From Ptychodera flava (Eukaryota; Hemichordata; Enteropneusta; Ptychoderidae), in the NCBI RefSeq assembly GCF_041260155.1, contig NC_091947.1:32994032-33058031 (forward strand): a stretch of 64,000 nt of DNA, read 5' to 3'. The notes below the pieces were generated by a model, which was given only the letters and a program-made list of their open reading frames with translations, had not been told where the DNA came from and ran no database searches. Of this stretch, positions 36,401-50,100 are shown one piece after another. The first letter of the stretch is position 1, and the number at the start of each line of letters is the position of its first letter. A program made the position numbers and the translations under genes.

Positions 36401-39353
36401 AAAACCTAAATGATGCAATATTACACGTATCAGAACTTGAAGTACGTAATCATTCTATTTGTTGACTAAATTTGTGTCGAAATTTGAGACTAAATTTGTT
36501 GCAAACCGATGCTCGTACGTGCCTGACTTTCCTCCTTTTCTAACCATTTTCGTGCCTGTCGCCTGCACCTATACTCGAAGACATTCAGACATTGTATTGC
36601 TCGACATAATATTCTGATGGACTAAGGATGGCTGACGGTCTACTTATCAAGCCAAAAGTAGAACTACGTCACGGTAATACATCGCAAACATTCGTTCGAA
36701 ATCTGTTCGCATACTATCTTCCATTCAAGTCTCTAATATTGGATGAATTTCATTCGTCTTTTTTTTTTTGGTGTTCTCTTTACCCCGAGTGACAGCGACA
36801 TTGAGGATGGCGGCCTGTGGCGGAGAAGTACTCTGCACGCTCCATTCTGACACCGCCATGATTGGATATTCATCCGCCGCACTACTTCTTGATTGGACGG
36901 TAACTGTAACCTCGTTCGAGGACCAGCTGGGATTGTTTATGACCAAGTTGTATTTGCCAACCTCGAAGATAGCAAAATTATGACAGAACAGCGGATAAGT
37001 AACTGCACTATTAACGAAGAAACATGTATAATTATAGATCCATGTTGGCCATTAGAACAAGAAAGGCTTCTTCATCCTCTTAGGGCTCTGTTCCAACGCC
37101 TTCTCTACTTGATTCACTTGGGACTTTTCAAGCGACGCTCAGCTCATGCACTGATACTTGTTCCCATTATTTTTCATCATGAACACTCGCAGTAACAAAA
37201 GCCCAATAAGCGTCCGATGCGCAGTGTCTGTAGTCAATGATTTATGAAAACTACTATTATTTCTTGCACTTACCTGTGCCAGGCCGGGTATTTGGATCGT
37301 CACTATTTTAAACGTACTGTCTAATGTATACGCTGGACTATTTTTCGTTATGAAGCTCCCATCCGGCAATTCTAACGTGAGTTCTATGGGTGTGTTGAAG
37401 TTATCTATATAATCAACAACTATCTTGGTTTTGTCGCCAATAGTGGAGTCAATGTAAAATACCAAATTGTCGCTGGAGTGTACTGTCAGACTATTGCTGT
37501 ACAAAGTGATCGGCAACGAGGATATTTCTGCAATAAACATATCTTTGTTACGATAGTATTACCATATTTATCTATTTTCGCTCCGATTTAATGCAATTCC
37601 TGTCACTAAAGTACGTCCCAGATCAAAAGGATTTCTCGTGATGATAGGAGGGGTATGGTGCTTAAAGGACACAATTGCTGCTGCTCATACTTGTTGCACT
37701 GAGTAAGATATAACACATCGGCAATATATGCAGATTTCAATTTTGACAGTGTAGGAATGCAGAAGAAGAAAAAAATTGGTGACAAACTCAAATACTATTC
37801 TCATTTGAAAACGAACACAAGAAAGAAACAGCTGCACACACCTTGGTCTCTTTGGGCGCTTGTGGCAAATGCTTCGTTGAGAGCGTTTGAACCTTCCGTA
37901 TAGAAAAACGACATTCCATCAGACGTAGAAGACAAACTTTCCAGGCTAACTGATGCCTCATTTTCGATAGCTATGGTGTCGATTGTTATCAACTTTGGAA
38001 GCACCTGAAAGGTAAAGATCTTATAATGATATCAAGTTTTACAGCAAATGAAAAAATTACTGTCACTTGCCTCACTTCGTTGATATGTCAACCACTATTA
38101 CAGTCTAGAATCTAACGTGCGTTTTAAACTGTATTTGAATTGCACGGAGTGATCCTGGACAAGTGCAACATGCACATTTACGAATACTACTTCAAACCCG
38201 CTGTATATCCGCTGCAATAGTAAACATTATATACAGGTAATTGCAGTTTTGCCATTCAATATGAACTTGCACTCTGTCAGGTGATTGTTCGCTACCTTGT
38301 AGGATCGCTTTAGGCATCACTCAGTAAAAATGCTGAATAGATGGACTAAATCTTGATAAAAATGTGTATCACATGACCTACCGTTGGATGTACGTCAGCG
38401 ATGAAGGGGCTCCTGTTTTCTTCGCCGTCAGTAATGACTAACAAGATTCCGCCGGCAGGATTTTGACCATTGTCTTCAAGAACATCTACACCTTTCAGTA
38501 TTCCTTTTTGGATGAATTTTAAATTATAACGTGTTTAGAGCTGTCACAAATGTCTCTTACTTTACTGAAGTTTTTAATTGTCTGCCTTTTTACATTTTAG
38601 AAGACACTTCCTTGGACGCTTGAATGGAGGGGTGGTCGCGCGAGTACGAGTATATTTTCAAAATATATATTTATTTACTTTTGTACTTGATTATGCCGAA
38701 AGTATTTCCTTGCTCGCAAGTCAAATTTATCAATCGATTGGTCGATTGATTGTTTTTAGCTACCCTGGAAATCGTAGATTCATAAAAGACTATCTTCACA
38801 CCTTTTCCGAAATTCTATTTATTCAATCTGTTTTTCTGTAAGTATCCTAGACCATTCACCCCAAACATATCGACCGATCCTAACACTTTTGGCAAAACAC
38901 AACAAAGTAGGAATTACCACGTATTGCTCACATAGTAATACTACATCAGAGACGGTGCCACTCACCCGCCCCTATGCTCGTCGCCCCGCCAACATCTCCG
39001 GGACTTGGGACCAGTAGCAACATGGACGCCCTCTGTGCGTCGTTCATTTCCACCAATGGCGACTTAATATCAGCGTCATCGTTGAAAACCACCATACCGA
39101 GGTATTCACCATCCTGGACGTCGTTGTTTATGTAGTTGACGACAGCCTGCAATATTATGAATAACACACAAATAAAGCCAATGTATTTCATTGATGTTAA
39201 CAACAACTAAAAAGATAAAACATTCGTCATCATTATCATCCTTATCACCAACACCAAAATCACCAAATAATTATTACCGCCACCACTACCACTATCAATA
39301 CCACAATAATCATCATCATCATCATCATCATCGTCGTCGTCGTCGTCGTCGTC

Positions 39354-39449
<96 letters not shown>

Positions 39450-39479
39450 TGGTGGTGGTGGTAGTGGTGGTGGTAGTCG

Positions 39480-39511
<32 letters not shown>

Positions 39512-39540
39512 ATTTTTGTTGTTGTTGTTGTGTTGTGTGA

Positions 39541-39586
<46 letters not shown>

Positions 39587-42500
39587 CTTGTTCTTGTTGT
39601 TGCGCTGCTGCTGTTGTTGTTGTTGCTGCTGCTGCTGTTGTTGTTGTTGTTGTTGTTGAATGGCAATAATAAGCAAACCTGTCTGAGTCTATCGATTCGT
39701 CCAAAATCTGCCATGCTCCCAGATATATCAAGGACAAGAACCGTTCTCTTGTTTTTACGTTTAACAACCTTGAATGTCGGCTCAGTTGATGTTACTGTGC
39801 GTGGTGGGTTGGCGCCATCCTTAAAATCTGCATGGTCGTTCAGAACCTGCAGCATTATAAATAAAGATATGAATCATTGGGAAATTGACTCGAAATAGAC
39901 GGGGTATATCTCTTGTTAGTTAGCTTAAGTGAAGTACAGTTAACATGATTGGAACTAATTGGGATAATTGGATGGTGAAGTAATGTCGATTTAATCTGCA
40001 AATGTAGCTATATGCTTTCCTTTTAAGTTACACACTTGTTTTTATGAGGAATTTGTAATATTGCAACATTCAGCTACAGGGCACCTAACACTTTTGAGAA
40101 ATTTGAAAAATATAAAGATCCAATTATCCCAAATTAGTTCCAATCGTGTTAGTTATGAAAGTCACTCTGAAATCATAAAGTTAAAGAAGTTAGTTCATGT
40201 TGTATTCTCATTGCTATCTGCTTATGTTGAGAACATAGGGTGACTGGCTACCCAAACCATGACAAGGTTTCGAATGTTTAACAACGTTTTGCCCTGATAA
40301 TTTCTGATCGAACGTTTTCAACTTGAGCATGTAAGACTTGACTCCCAAACACTCTTATAGTTGCATTGGACGTTTTGTTGGGTAGGTGCCTCGTAGTTGT
40401 GAACCATGCCAGACGATTGCGCATTATTCTCGCTGTCACAAAAGTGCATCATCTGTTGAAGAACATCAAATGTCGTGTCAGGAAGGACAGAAAGGGATTT
40501 GGTGTCCCATTCGAACATTGACCCTAGAAAACTGTTTTTTCTCTATAAAATATACCATGCGTGCACGTCTTCGTACGACGTTATTTTTTCAGAGTACAAC
40601 TATCAATTAAAGTCAATAAGAAAACCTTACTCCTACGAAAATATAGTATTTCATTTTGAAGTTGTTTTATATGTAAGTGAAAGCTGAGGGATTCGAAATC
40701 GATTACAATAATGAAATATTTCAGCGAGCTTATAAACTCACGTAGGGTAAAAACTGTTTGTACATGATGGAAGCGCTGTATCCCCCAGTTTGCCAAGAAT
40801 CGGCAAAGCGACAACCGTCTTCTTCACCCTTTGTCGGTACACCATTCTGCACCTGGCACTTGGGGGACCATGTTCCTAAATAAAGACGGATCATGTTTCA
40901 CAAATGATTATCAAAAATCTAGCCAGATTCTTTGGCTCGGTGCCCACATTTGAGTACACGCGTCCAATTCCGGATCTACTTTTGTATTAACAAAGTTTTA
41001 CTACAAACAGCAGTGCGCCAGTGTCAGCACACTGTGTCTAACTAGGGGCCATCGTTTGCATTTCTTACCTTCCTTCATTCTGGTTACTACCAGCGCGATA
41101 TTAGAAAAACTATGCTGAATATAATTTCAACTACGTATTTATCATTCTTTAAGGTATATGATAAAACCTTTACGACCCTGATACGGGTTTTGCAGACATC
41201 AGTTGTATGGCAAACGGGCCTTTGCATGATCTTGCCTTTCCATCGTACGACCTCGGTCCGCAAAACCCGAATTATCTTAAGCATCCGTATCATCAGTCGG
41301 TCTAAACCTGCTGTTTGCAGTAGAAAAAAAGAAAGCAAACCCTTTGATATTTCTACAGTTTAAATAATTGTTTACTGACAAAGATTAATGTTTCATGTTG
41401 CATTGAACACCTACCTTGGATAGCCAGTGAACAACGAGTTGCCTCGACGCTTCCACTGCTTGATGTATAATATATTGGGTCCCATTCTGTTGGATACTCG
41501 TCGTAAACACCGTAACGAAGGTGACCCCACTCGTGCACGACCAACTAAAACACAGGAATAGAGTAACGCTTATTACAAACTACTCAAGTAGCGAAAGATG
41601 AATAGGTGGGTGGTAGCATTGTCCAAAACATGCGACAACAGATTTTGACTATAAATCTACAAAAAGAGTTTCAATAGCAAACTCCTTCGGATATTGGGCT
41701 GACATTATTTCTATGATATTGATACGGCTATTGCTCCGAAACATCTTCTTTGTTATTTGTTGATATTATGGTTAATACCTTCTTCTATCTTCTTCCGCTG
41801 CTCATGTCTGACAGATTTGGGCTGCCCGGATAAGGTCATATTACATTGTCATTTCTACACTGTAAGGGGTACCTACCTCTCCGGGCGGTTCCGTATAGAC
41901 GTTGCACAGATGGATCCATTATGTACTGTGGCGTTAGATGCATGAATTTGCCGCTGACCCCACATTCCGGTACACCGGCTACATAGGGTGTATTACCAAG
42001 TCCTTTGTTACCTTCTGCAATGATGATATTACTCTTGTCATATCTTTCCGAGGTCAATGGATCGTAGCTTGGTGAGTCAGACCAACTTTTCGGAACCAAG
42101 ATAGTGATTTCTTTAAAGTACGCACGATTTCTTTAACGAAATGTGAAATTTACGGAAAATGTGATACATTATATTTCTATTAGCTGTTTATTCTAATTAT
42201 AAGCTGAAAATGAATAATCTTTCTAATTAATTTTAACGATAACTCGTTTACGACTACACTGTAGATTGTTAATTTCAATAATTTATAATTTCAATTCAGG
42301 CGAATAAAAAGAAAATTCCGTTCAAAGGGTAGGATTTTTTCAAACTTGAATAGGTAGGTAAGTATTTAATAATGTTTTCTTTCAATTTTTTCTTTGTTTT
42401 TCATGGTTACTTCACAAAATGAACTTTGTACTGATTATATCCTCGCGTTAATAGTACCATGTACCAAATAGACTTAACATGTGGATATGCCTTCATATTA

Positions 42501-45500
42501 CTATTTGTTCCTTCAATTCTGTCAGACAAACATCGATATGAATGAATCAGAGTATGAATTTTAAAATATCAGTGTTTCACTACAAGTGTGTCGCAGATAT
42601 GTATTTGATTTGCTTGTCATTATTGTATTTTGACGTTCGACTATGTTTTCATCCAGTCCTTTCATATGCATGCTAAGATGAGCATGCTGCACTGTTCACA
42701 AATTTGCATAGTTCATCACTGCCACCAAACCTTCTTGAATTTTTCAGCATCTTACGAATTCCAATACCTTTCTCAAATACATCACCCATGTCATTTATTG
42801 ATATAGGATCCTACGATTTTCAAGGAATTGACCGCGACGTCAATTTTCAATAACCGTCACAGAAAAGTACAACTGAAGTTTTGCAGAAGCCATGTTGAAT
42901 TCAGTAAATGCTCGATCGGATTGGAACTCACAACGTATGGTACTCAGTCACCTAGCAAAGACATCGTTGTCAAAACCGCTCGGCCAATAAAAGGAGTGGT
43001 TCCTATGTTAATGCTAACCTATAGGTATTGCCGTTGGCGGCGTACTGCCATTACCGACTAAAGCTACAGCATGGGTGCAAATTACATGTGTGAAGATTTT
43101 GTGAAAAAAAGCACTTATGAAATGGACCAAATCCGGGTCGGTCGAGCCAGTTGAACAGATTTGTTTTCTCTCACCTCGTTTTCAGAATACACAAGTTCAG
43201 GAATATCCGAACTTTATAAAATTTATATGAACATATCAGATCTATCATCAAGAAAGTAAAGAATGTGTGTGTATCTTTAAGCACATAAGCTGGACTCCAA
43301 TTATTCATTATAAGCCAAATTCAGGGAGGAAACGATAAAAAACGACTATTCAAACTACATAATGTCAAAATTGCGGGGCAGAGTTACATAAAATTTATCC
43401 TGTTTTCATTAAACACGGACGAAACAAAGTAAAATTATGATGTCAGAAAACCAAAGATTGTGAGCAGAATTAATAATAAGTCGATGCCAAAAAATCAGAA
43501 ATTGAAAACCATTCGATATTCTCGGTGATGAAAATGACAAATCCATGTGATGTAAATGCAACTAAATTATGTTCGAGCCTTTGGTGTTACTGTTCAAAGA
43601 AAATTCTTGAACGAATTCTGGTTTTAACACGATTGGAAATAATTTGGAATAATTGGATCTTAATATTTTTCAAATTTCTCAAAATGTTAGGTGCCCTATA
43701 GCTGAATATTGCAATATTACAAATTACTCATAAAAACACGTGTTTAACTTAAAACGAAAAGCAGATGGGGTTACATTTGTAGATTATTACTTCACAATCC
43801 AATATTATCCCAATTGGTTCCAATCGTGTTTTTTGAAGATTTCTGTAGGGTCTACTAGCAGCTGGTTATTCATTTTATTCCATACAGCAAGATAAATAGC
43901 CATCTTTGCTGTCAACGTAATGATTGTTATAGGAACCGTTTATTGATAAAATGGAACTTTTACGAGGATAATTGATGAAAAGCAAAGCAATCTGAGTATT
44001 TACTTTATCAGAATGAATAGGTCACGTCGTTCTTCTGGAAATCAAAGCTAATAACGAATCTTTTATCTTCGCAAAGTGGACAATTTGGATCAGTTCGCAA
44101 ACCAAAAGTTGAAGAGATATTGAACCGGCTGGGTAAGAGCTATGGATTTCATGTTACCAGCTTTTGATTTTTTTCAAACTGGGGTTCTCATTTTAAACGA
44201 AAATAAAGGGAGGTAGATTAAAAGGGACATGACTGCATGTAAACGTATGCGATCTCCATCATAGTATCTCTTCCCACTGGTCGGACATTAATATAATTCT
44301 CGGTCCTCGTAATGAAAGAGTAAAGTCTTAAAATTGTTAATTATTGTTTAGTAAAGCTGAAAATTTAGATGTGAGGGTTCGATATATATGAGATCCAGTG
44401 TACCATTAGGAAGTGACCATTACAGCTTTGAAGGATTGTTGAAAATACCTGTGTGCACTCTCGTGTGTCGCGATTTGACATTTTTAATATATGTGTATGC
44501 TTTTTTCAAGGATTTGCAACAAACTTCCAGCAAATTTTCTTTTCCATATTTCCACCTTTCCAAAGATTTAACAGTCTACCACTTAATTTAAGATAGCAAG
44601 AGTCGGCTAGTCGCGGCAGTTGTAAATAACAAGCATTAATTTTGACAGCCAGAGAGAGCGCAGACTGTCATGGTGCACACGGATTTACTAATCAGGGTCC
44701 GGCAGGATCTCGAAAATAAAGTAGATTAGGTCACAATCAATTGCAAATTGATTTGTGACTTAAAGCCCGGCAGATCGCTTTTAGTGTATTATTCAGCTAT
44801 CGCCTTTAACTCTGACTTAAATAATGTTCTTTATTGGTGTAAGAATAATAGAATGGCCATTAATTGCGACAAGACGAAGACAATGATTGTAACGACGCAA
44901 CAAAAAAGTAGACATTGAATAAACAAACTTTAGACTGTAAACTTGGCGAAACGGAATTGCAAGCAGTACACTGTGACAAGATTCTTGGTACATTTGCCGA
45001 TGAAAACCTGACATTGAAACAGCACTGTGACATGATTTTTAAAAAGTAAATAGTAATATTGCTTTGCTCAAGAGAATAAGACAGCTTTTACCTATGAATA
45101 CACGAAAACTTTTTATAATAGCTGTATTTTATCACACTTGGATTACTGTTGTTATTTATGGAGTGCATCACCGTTTATGAAAGGGTTGCATGAGATTCGG
45201 AAACGTGCTATCAGAGTGATGTGTGATGCAAGGTTTAATGCTTCGACCGAGGATATATTTAAAACAATGTATATATAGCGATTTTCGCATAGAATAGTTT
45301 ATAAGAATATTTGTATGGTTTTTAAAATGCTTAAATAATCCTGCGCCGCAATATGTGACAAGTATTTTTACCGAAATTGATCACAAAAGAGTTACGAGAT
45401 CTCAGATGCAAAAATTGTTGGTGGTTCCTCTAACAAATAAGGATTTTTATCGAAGAGGATTTACTGTAAATAGTGCCAATCTGTGGAATAATGTTGATTT

Positions 45501-46446
45501 AAATAAAAGATCCAGTAACTCATTGAGTGATTTTACAACTTACCTTAAAGCTTTTGGGAATAATTTTTGTGTTTTGAATTTTATTTCCTTGTCGAACTGT
45601 TGTGTCTTTTAGTGTGTGCATTCATTTATCTCTTGTGTGCTGGTTCACTCCTGGCCACCTTTTATTTCTGTGCAAGCTTTGATTGTCATGTTTCATGTAG
45701 GTCTGCTCTGTATCAGTTTGTATGTTCAATTGAGGGCCCTGGGGAAGATAAGCATCTTTACTGAAGCTTACCAGGCTACCTTCCGTAAATAACGTGTAAT
45801 AAAATAAATAAAATAAAATAAAATACAGCCTCTAAATAACGTATAAAATATTGATATTGCACATAATTAACAAAACTAATTTACAACACCTCGTTACATT
45901 TCCAAACAAAAATGTCTGGCGGAAAACGTACTGTACATTCCTTGTTATTTTAACGTTCGGAATCTATCTTTAAAATTTGCTGAAAATTAATGTGAAATTG
46001 CCAGAGGAGGTTACTTCTATAACAACAAAATCTGTAACAGAATGTAATGAGGTGTCGTTTTTACATGACTGGTCTTTCTGTGATTTCCATATAAAATAGT
46101 TGACCTGAAAATGCAATGGAATCAGCACAGTGAATTGTGTACTGTGTGCAACGTTATTCAATCATTCGATAGAAGGATAAATTCAACAGAAGGATAAATG
46201 TTACCGTGTAGCTGTGTAAAGATCAGCTGATCCAGCGATAAACACCTCTTTGATTTTCTCAATCAGGTCTGGATTTTCGGCCACATTTTCTTCTATCCCG
46301 ATAAGAATTCCCGTATATCCGTTGTTAACGAGGGATATTTGCTGTCGTGATCCTTTGGAACGCAAGCAGCAATGGACTCCAGGGTTAATACCGAACAATA
46401 AAACCATAACAGACAGCAGGCAGACTTTGTCAATCTTAGACCACAT
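33414..46446 (-). CDS. CLCA: CLCA-family metalloprotease/VWA protein, copy A, 16 exons
   Basis: Minus-strand exons: 46446-46205, 42130-41877, 41544-41415, 40875-40742, 40452-40343, 39846-39679, 39146-38966, 38503-38382, 38004-37842, 37527-37274, 36961-36784, 36405-36233, 35820-35631, 35054-34926, 34231-34067, 33640-33414. They add to about 939 residues, the usual CLCA length. In order: a signal peptide; the N-terminal domain (ISLVNNGYTGILIGIEENV); the zincin motif HEWGHLRYGVYDEYP at about 169; a Cys-rich part (VHNYEAPTQQNVQCNYKSVWE); a VWA domain from about 290 with MIDAS residues DISGS (about 330), GGATSIGAG and ITDGEEN; beta-rich domains (LRDNGAGADVTKEDGIYS); a fibronectin-like part (FTAPGDDLD); and a C-terminal membrane helix (GIPVVAIVIIVLVVFAIM) with a short tail. 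CLCA proteins are self-cleaving extracellular metalloproteases that modulate chloride channels in vertebrates. Two joins fail by one base: E2 is one base long relative to copy B at its 3' end, and the E5 donor (TGGGA/GTCAAG) leaves the frame one base short. The E13 acceptor has a weak pyrimidine tract. Confidence 0.9.
35098..35425. repeat. 161-bp perfect tandem duplication
   Basis: Copies at 35098-35258 and 35265-35425 (period 167) look identical base for base. They lie in the intron between exons 13 and 14 of CLCA copy A. Confidence 0.9.
39220..39660. repeat. Compound trinucleotide microsatellite in CLCA VWA intron
   Basis: Successive (CAT)n, (CGT)n, (AGT)n (about 35 units), (GGT)n and (TTG)n/(TTGCTG)n tracts lie between exons 6 and 7 of CLCA copy A, ending about 20 bases from the exon 6 donor. 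Long homopolymer reading frames here are artefacts of the repeat. Confidence 0.95.
39942..40150 (-). mobile_element. AACACG MITE, copy 1 (inverted)
   Basis: This 209-bp element has TIRs beginning AACA(C/T)GATTGGAACTAATT, about 33 bp, and is flanked by the 4-bp direct repeat AGTT (39938-39941 and 40151-40154). Internal sequence matches copies at 43626 and 53858 in the opposite orientation. It lies in intron 5 of CLCA copy A. Confidence 0.85.
41345..44330. repeat. Segmental duplication, A side, exon 3 to intron 1
   Basis: This block is colinear with 6786-9330 (copy B): exons 2 and 3, intron 2, and the 5' intron-distal part marked by GTTCATCACT(A/G)CCACCAAAC, GCCATGTTGAATTCAGTAAAT and GTAACGTC/GTAAAGTCTTAAA. 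The main A-side difference is the AACACG MITE at 43626-43830. Confidence 0.8.
43626..43830 (+). mobile_element. AACACG MITE, copy 2
   Basis: This 205-bp element has the same TIRs and is flanked by TTTT (43622-43625 and 43831-43834). The paralogous position in copy B intron 1 (about 8838-8860) lacks it: there GAATTAGGTTGTGG runs directly into AAATTTCTGTAGG. Confidence 0.85.
44796..45825 (+). mobile_element. LINE 3' fragment
   Basis: Plus-strand frames encode the C-terminal part of a non-LTR reverse transcriptase: WCKNNRMAINCDKTKTMIV, then KIRQLLPMNTR-like, YCCYLWSA-like and IRKRAIRVM, then AFGNNF. Several stops and frameshifts interrupt it. It ends in a (TAAAA)n-like tail (45795-45825). The catalytic core and endonuclease are absent. 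It lies in intron 1 of CLCA copy A and is missing from copy B, so it inserted after the duplication or was lost there. Confidence 0.75.
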
Positions 46447-47139
46447 GACTTAGCTCCAAGACCTTCATTAAAACACAGAGAAATTGTGAACAGGAAGAGC
46501 TCAAGCCAGATTGTTTTGAAAAATACAGATTTCTTCGCATGCTATCTGTGATAAATATCAATTGAGATAATTGCATTACGCACGGCTTTGGGATTTCCAT
46601 CAATATGCGCCACGAGAGGAAGCTTATATCAAACGTTTCCTCGCAAACTGTTGTTTTAGAATACAAATGTCATTTACAGAAAGCATACTCTGCATTTTTC
46701 CATACCATTTGTTGTCATATTATTTTGAAATCGAAGCTAGTACACGGCACATTTCTTGTTGCGCGGATGAATATATCTGAGTGAGCACCACCGGTTGAAA
46801 ATTGAATGCGCATGTGCATCAGTAACCTGTTTCTTTGTTCACGTGTCCAGGGTTATAAACTTTAACACGATATTGAAAGGAATATATGTGAGTGTGTCGC
46901 GCATTTTGAATGACTATGGCATTACCTTGCCTCTAACATATATGTAAGACGTTTACAAGCTGCGAACTCACAGACCTGTCTGCGTGGCCGATCTTGGTTG
47001 TAGTGTCGGCGTTGCAGCTGGAGGGGTACTAGCGCAGCCTCGAGCAACATACGCACACATAGATGCAGTAAACGAAATATCAACTGATTCAATCTGACTG
47101 GTAAACGTAGAAATCAATCATCGAAGTGTGGGAATCTCG
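46447..47139. other. Upstream flank of CLCA copy A
   Basis: The first about 200 bases are homologous to the flank of copy B (14207-14345) and probably contain the promoter and 5' leader. No clear TATA box was identified on the minus strand. Confidence 0.4.
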
Positions 47140-50100
47140 TCACTACACAGGACACTAGATTCAATTGGCAAACATGTTGATGTTCCTCATACCTTTCTGA
47201 ATTTTGTACTTTATGGTCTTGAAATTAAAAATAATCATTTACGCGCGAAGGGGTTGCAATTATGTGAAATTTTGAAAAAAGTATCACTCAAAATCATCTG
47301 AAATATTTTGCTGGAATGTTGGAAATCTGGTTGCATCTTAATTGTCCAAACAAAGGATGTTGATATTTTACATACGCCATCAAACGGGCCAGAAGAGAAT
47401 TTCCAGGATGATGTATATAACTACAGAATATCTCCTACCGAGGAGCGGCGATCAATAAAGTGCCTAGGCTCAAGGGCACAACACCTTGCTAGTGTCTCGA
47501 ACTCACTATACTTTAATCGTGAGTCAGCTACCCCTGGGCTAGTGAACATACGATAGAAATCTACTGGTTAGCGACCGCCAAGTCGCATAAGTTCAGCATA
47601 CTAAATTATTTCATTAAAATCTGCCTCTCAGTGAAAGTACATGGTATCGATATCAGATAGAAAGTAGGATCTTGCAGTTTTATAACTGTTGAATAATTCT
47701 CTAATATAATCGCACTACGTGGTCAGTCAACGACATAATTGATGAAATCAAATAACAAACAGCAGTTCGAGGTAAAAGAGAGTTACATCGTATTTGACGA
47801 TATTTCCGTTTAACATTTCGCGTGTCTCGTACTCTTTGGGCAGTACATAAATATGCTCCACTGCTTGAGAGTTTGTAACAAACAAATCTTTAAGTGGCTT
47901 CAATGATTCATCGTCATGTCTGACCTTCTCTTCGGCTTATCTTTCGCTTCTCCCATGCTCATATCATATTTGATAGCGAATTATAAAGCTACGTCGAACC
48001 AATTATACTGCCTGGTTCGTTAATAGGCAGAGAATTAAAATGACGTGACAAGAGGTGAAAGAAATCAGACGCCACAGAATAATGGTTAACGCTTGCAATG
48101 CGTGTATTTCAAAATTCAAACAGTGGTATCAAAAGAGTGTAGGAAATATACAGAAATACCATCGGGCAGTAGACTTTGAAAAGTCGCCTGCCCGACGTCA
48201 TTCGTACCTGCCCTAATTACCATGTCATCACATACTTCATATCCAGTACACAATAACTTTCATCACATCAAACCCAAAATCATATTTTATTTCCACCAGT
48301 CCATCGGGCAGGTATTTAATGTTGACCTGCCCGACCAAACATTTACCTATCCAGCGGGAAATTGTCTCCAATACTGCATACAGTATCGGGAAGTGCTTCA
48401 ACACAGTATGGAAACAGATTGTCTTGTTTTTGTTGTTTGTTTGTTTGTTTGTTTGCTTGTTTGCTTGTTTGCTTGTTTGTTTGTTTGTTTGTTTGTTTGT
48501 GTGGACATTTTATAAAGTCTGATGACAAGATTGTCGTCCTGGTGATATAGTTTTTGGGGTGTGTTACGTACATGATGGTGCAAAATGTTAGATTAAGTAA
48601 AATACCTTGATTTTCAGCTTAGTGAAGAAATGACAAAATTAACATCAGTTTTATAGTTTGGACATTTGTTATTTCGAAAGGTGACAAAAGCGGGGTACGA
48701 AATTGGAAAGTACATACACTGCGGTTATCACCTTCGAGTCTCTTTCAATATATTTCAATGGTCGCTGTAAAAATGAGTCAGCTCTATAGTCTCAGCGAGC
48801 AATGCAACTACAAAACAGAGGGTTGCCATCTGTCGGTATATATACAACACTGTCGACTCAATAGACTGTGTAGCTTTTAGCTCATAAATTACGTTTCTAA
48901 TGTAATGGCAACACCATTGAAGTAAAACTCACTCATTATGTTTCTCTCGTGAAAACATGTTTATCGAGATTGGTTCCTCTTACAATGTATGGATGGATGC
49001 AGCCACACTTTTAGACATTTAAGTTGTATCCTTCCTTAGCTAAATCCGACAACTGACATTTCCTAAACCTCTCGGGACCTCTCATTCTCTATCTTTCTGT
49101 TTAATTCTCCCCGTCTGCCAACTTCATTCAGCCTCTGTCTTGCTGACCACGTCTCTTTGCCAGCTGTCTCTCTCACTTTTATTCTTCTCTAACTCTCTGC
49201 TTTTTGTTGCTTCTATGTACCACTCTGCGATCAATCATCCCTATTGGCATTTTTCATCGACTACATCTTGGTCCCTTCCATACCTAGACATGTTTGGCGA
49301 TCGATTGAAACCTCATACTGTACAAACCGGTCGGAAAGTCACCCGCACTGTGAATATTTCTATACAACTAAGTACAGTATCGGATCACACTACAACTGCT
49401 GTAGTATGTGTGTTTAGAGTTTTTATCCACCATCGCACTGTCTCGGATAAATCGGTTGAGTGACGAGGAGGAAATTTCTTGTATATCATTTGCAAAGTTG
49501 CAATGAGTAACGCTTTACGCAGATAAAAGAATGACAGGCAAATGCTTTTTTCAACTTTCACATTGTTGTGGTATTATTTCATTTCCATGAATGAGACCTA
49601 ATGAAAAGTTTGTTGAAACGTGTGTCTATTCAAACTCCCCCCCCCCCGGTTCATCGTGGCCTCAGTTGCAAACAAGCATGTATTCAGACTAGCAATTTTC
49701 AAGCTAATTCAACATTTAACTTCGACGGTTTGTCCTTTGCATTTCTACTGCAAGAATTTATGCATAATACCCTCAATTAAGTCTCGCATTCGAATTTGAT
49801 GTCTGTTTGATAGTCATTGACCACAATGCGACCAAATCATCTCACCCAGAATATCCAACTCACTGAAACTTGTAACAACACATGGAAATATGCTTGACTT
49901 TCATGTTTATTACTTTCACTTGGTCTTTATCTCACTGTAAAAGTGGAAAGGAGTTAAAAGGACTTTCTCCATAGCAAGATGCATGCGTATTGTGTAGATG
50001 GGGCACGCAAGAGTTCTCCAGGTAACATTGAGAAACAGATAAAATGTTTCTAATAACATCAACAACAAGAAACGTACCTGCCTTGAGTATCCAAGGTAAC

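Noticed and set aside
39191-39898. Long open frames on both strands rich in Ser, Val, Thr, Gln, Asn or Leu
   Set aside because: They are produced by the trinucleotide microsatellite. The only real coding sequence here is CLCA exon 6 at 39846-39679.
48222-48583. Overlapping Leu/Val/Cys/Phe-rich and Gln/Thr/Asn/Lys-rich frames
   Set aside because: Translation of the (TTTG)n tract on each strand.
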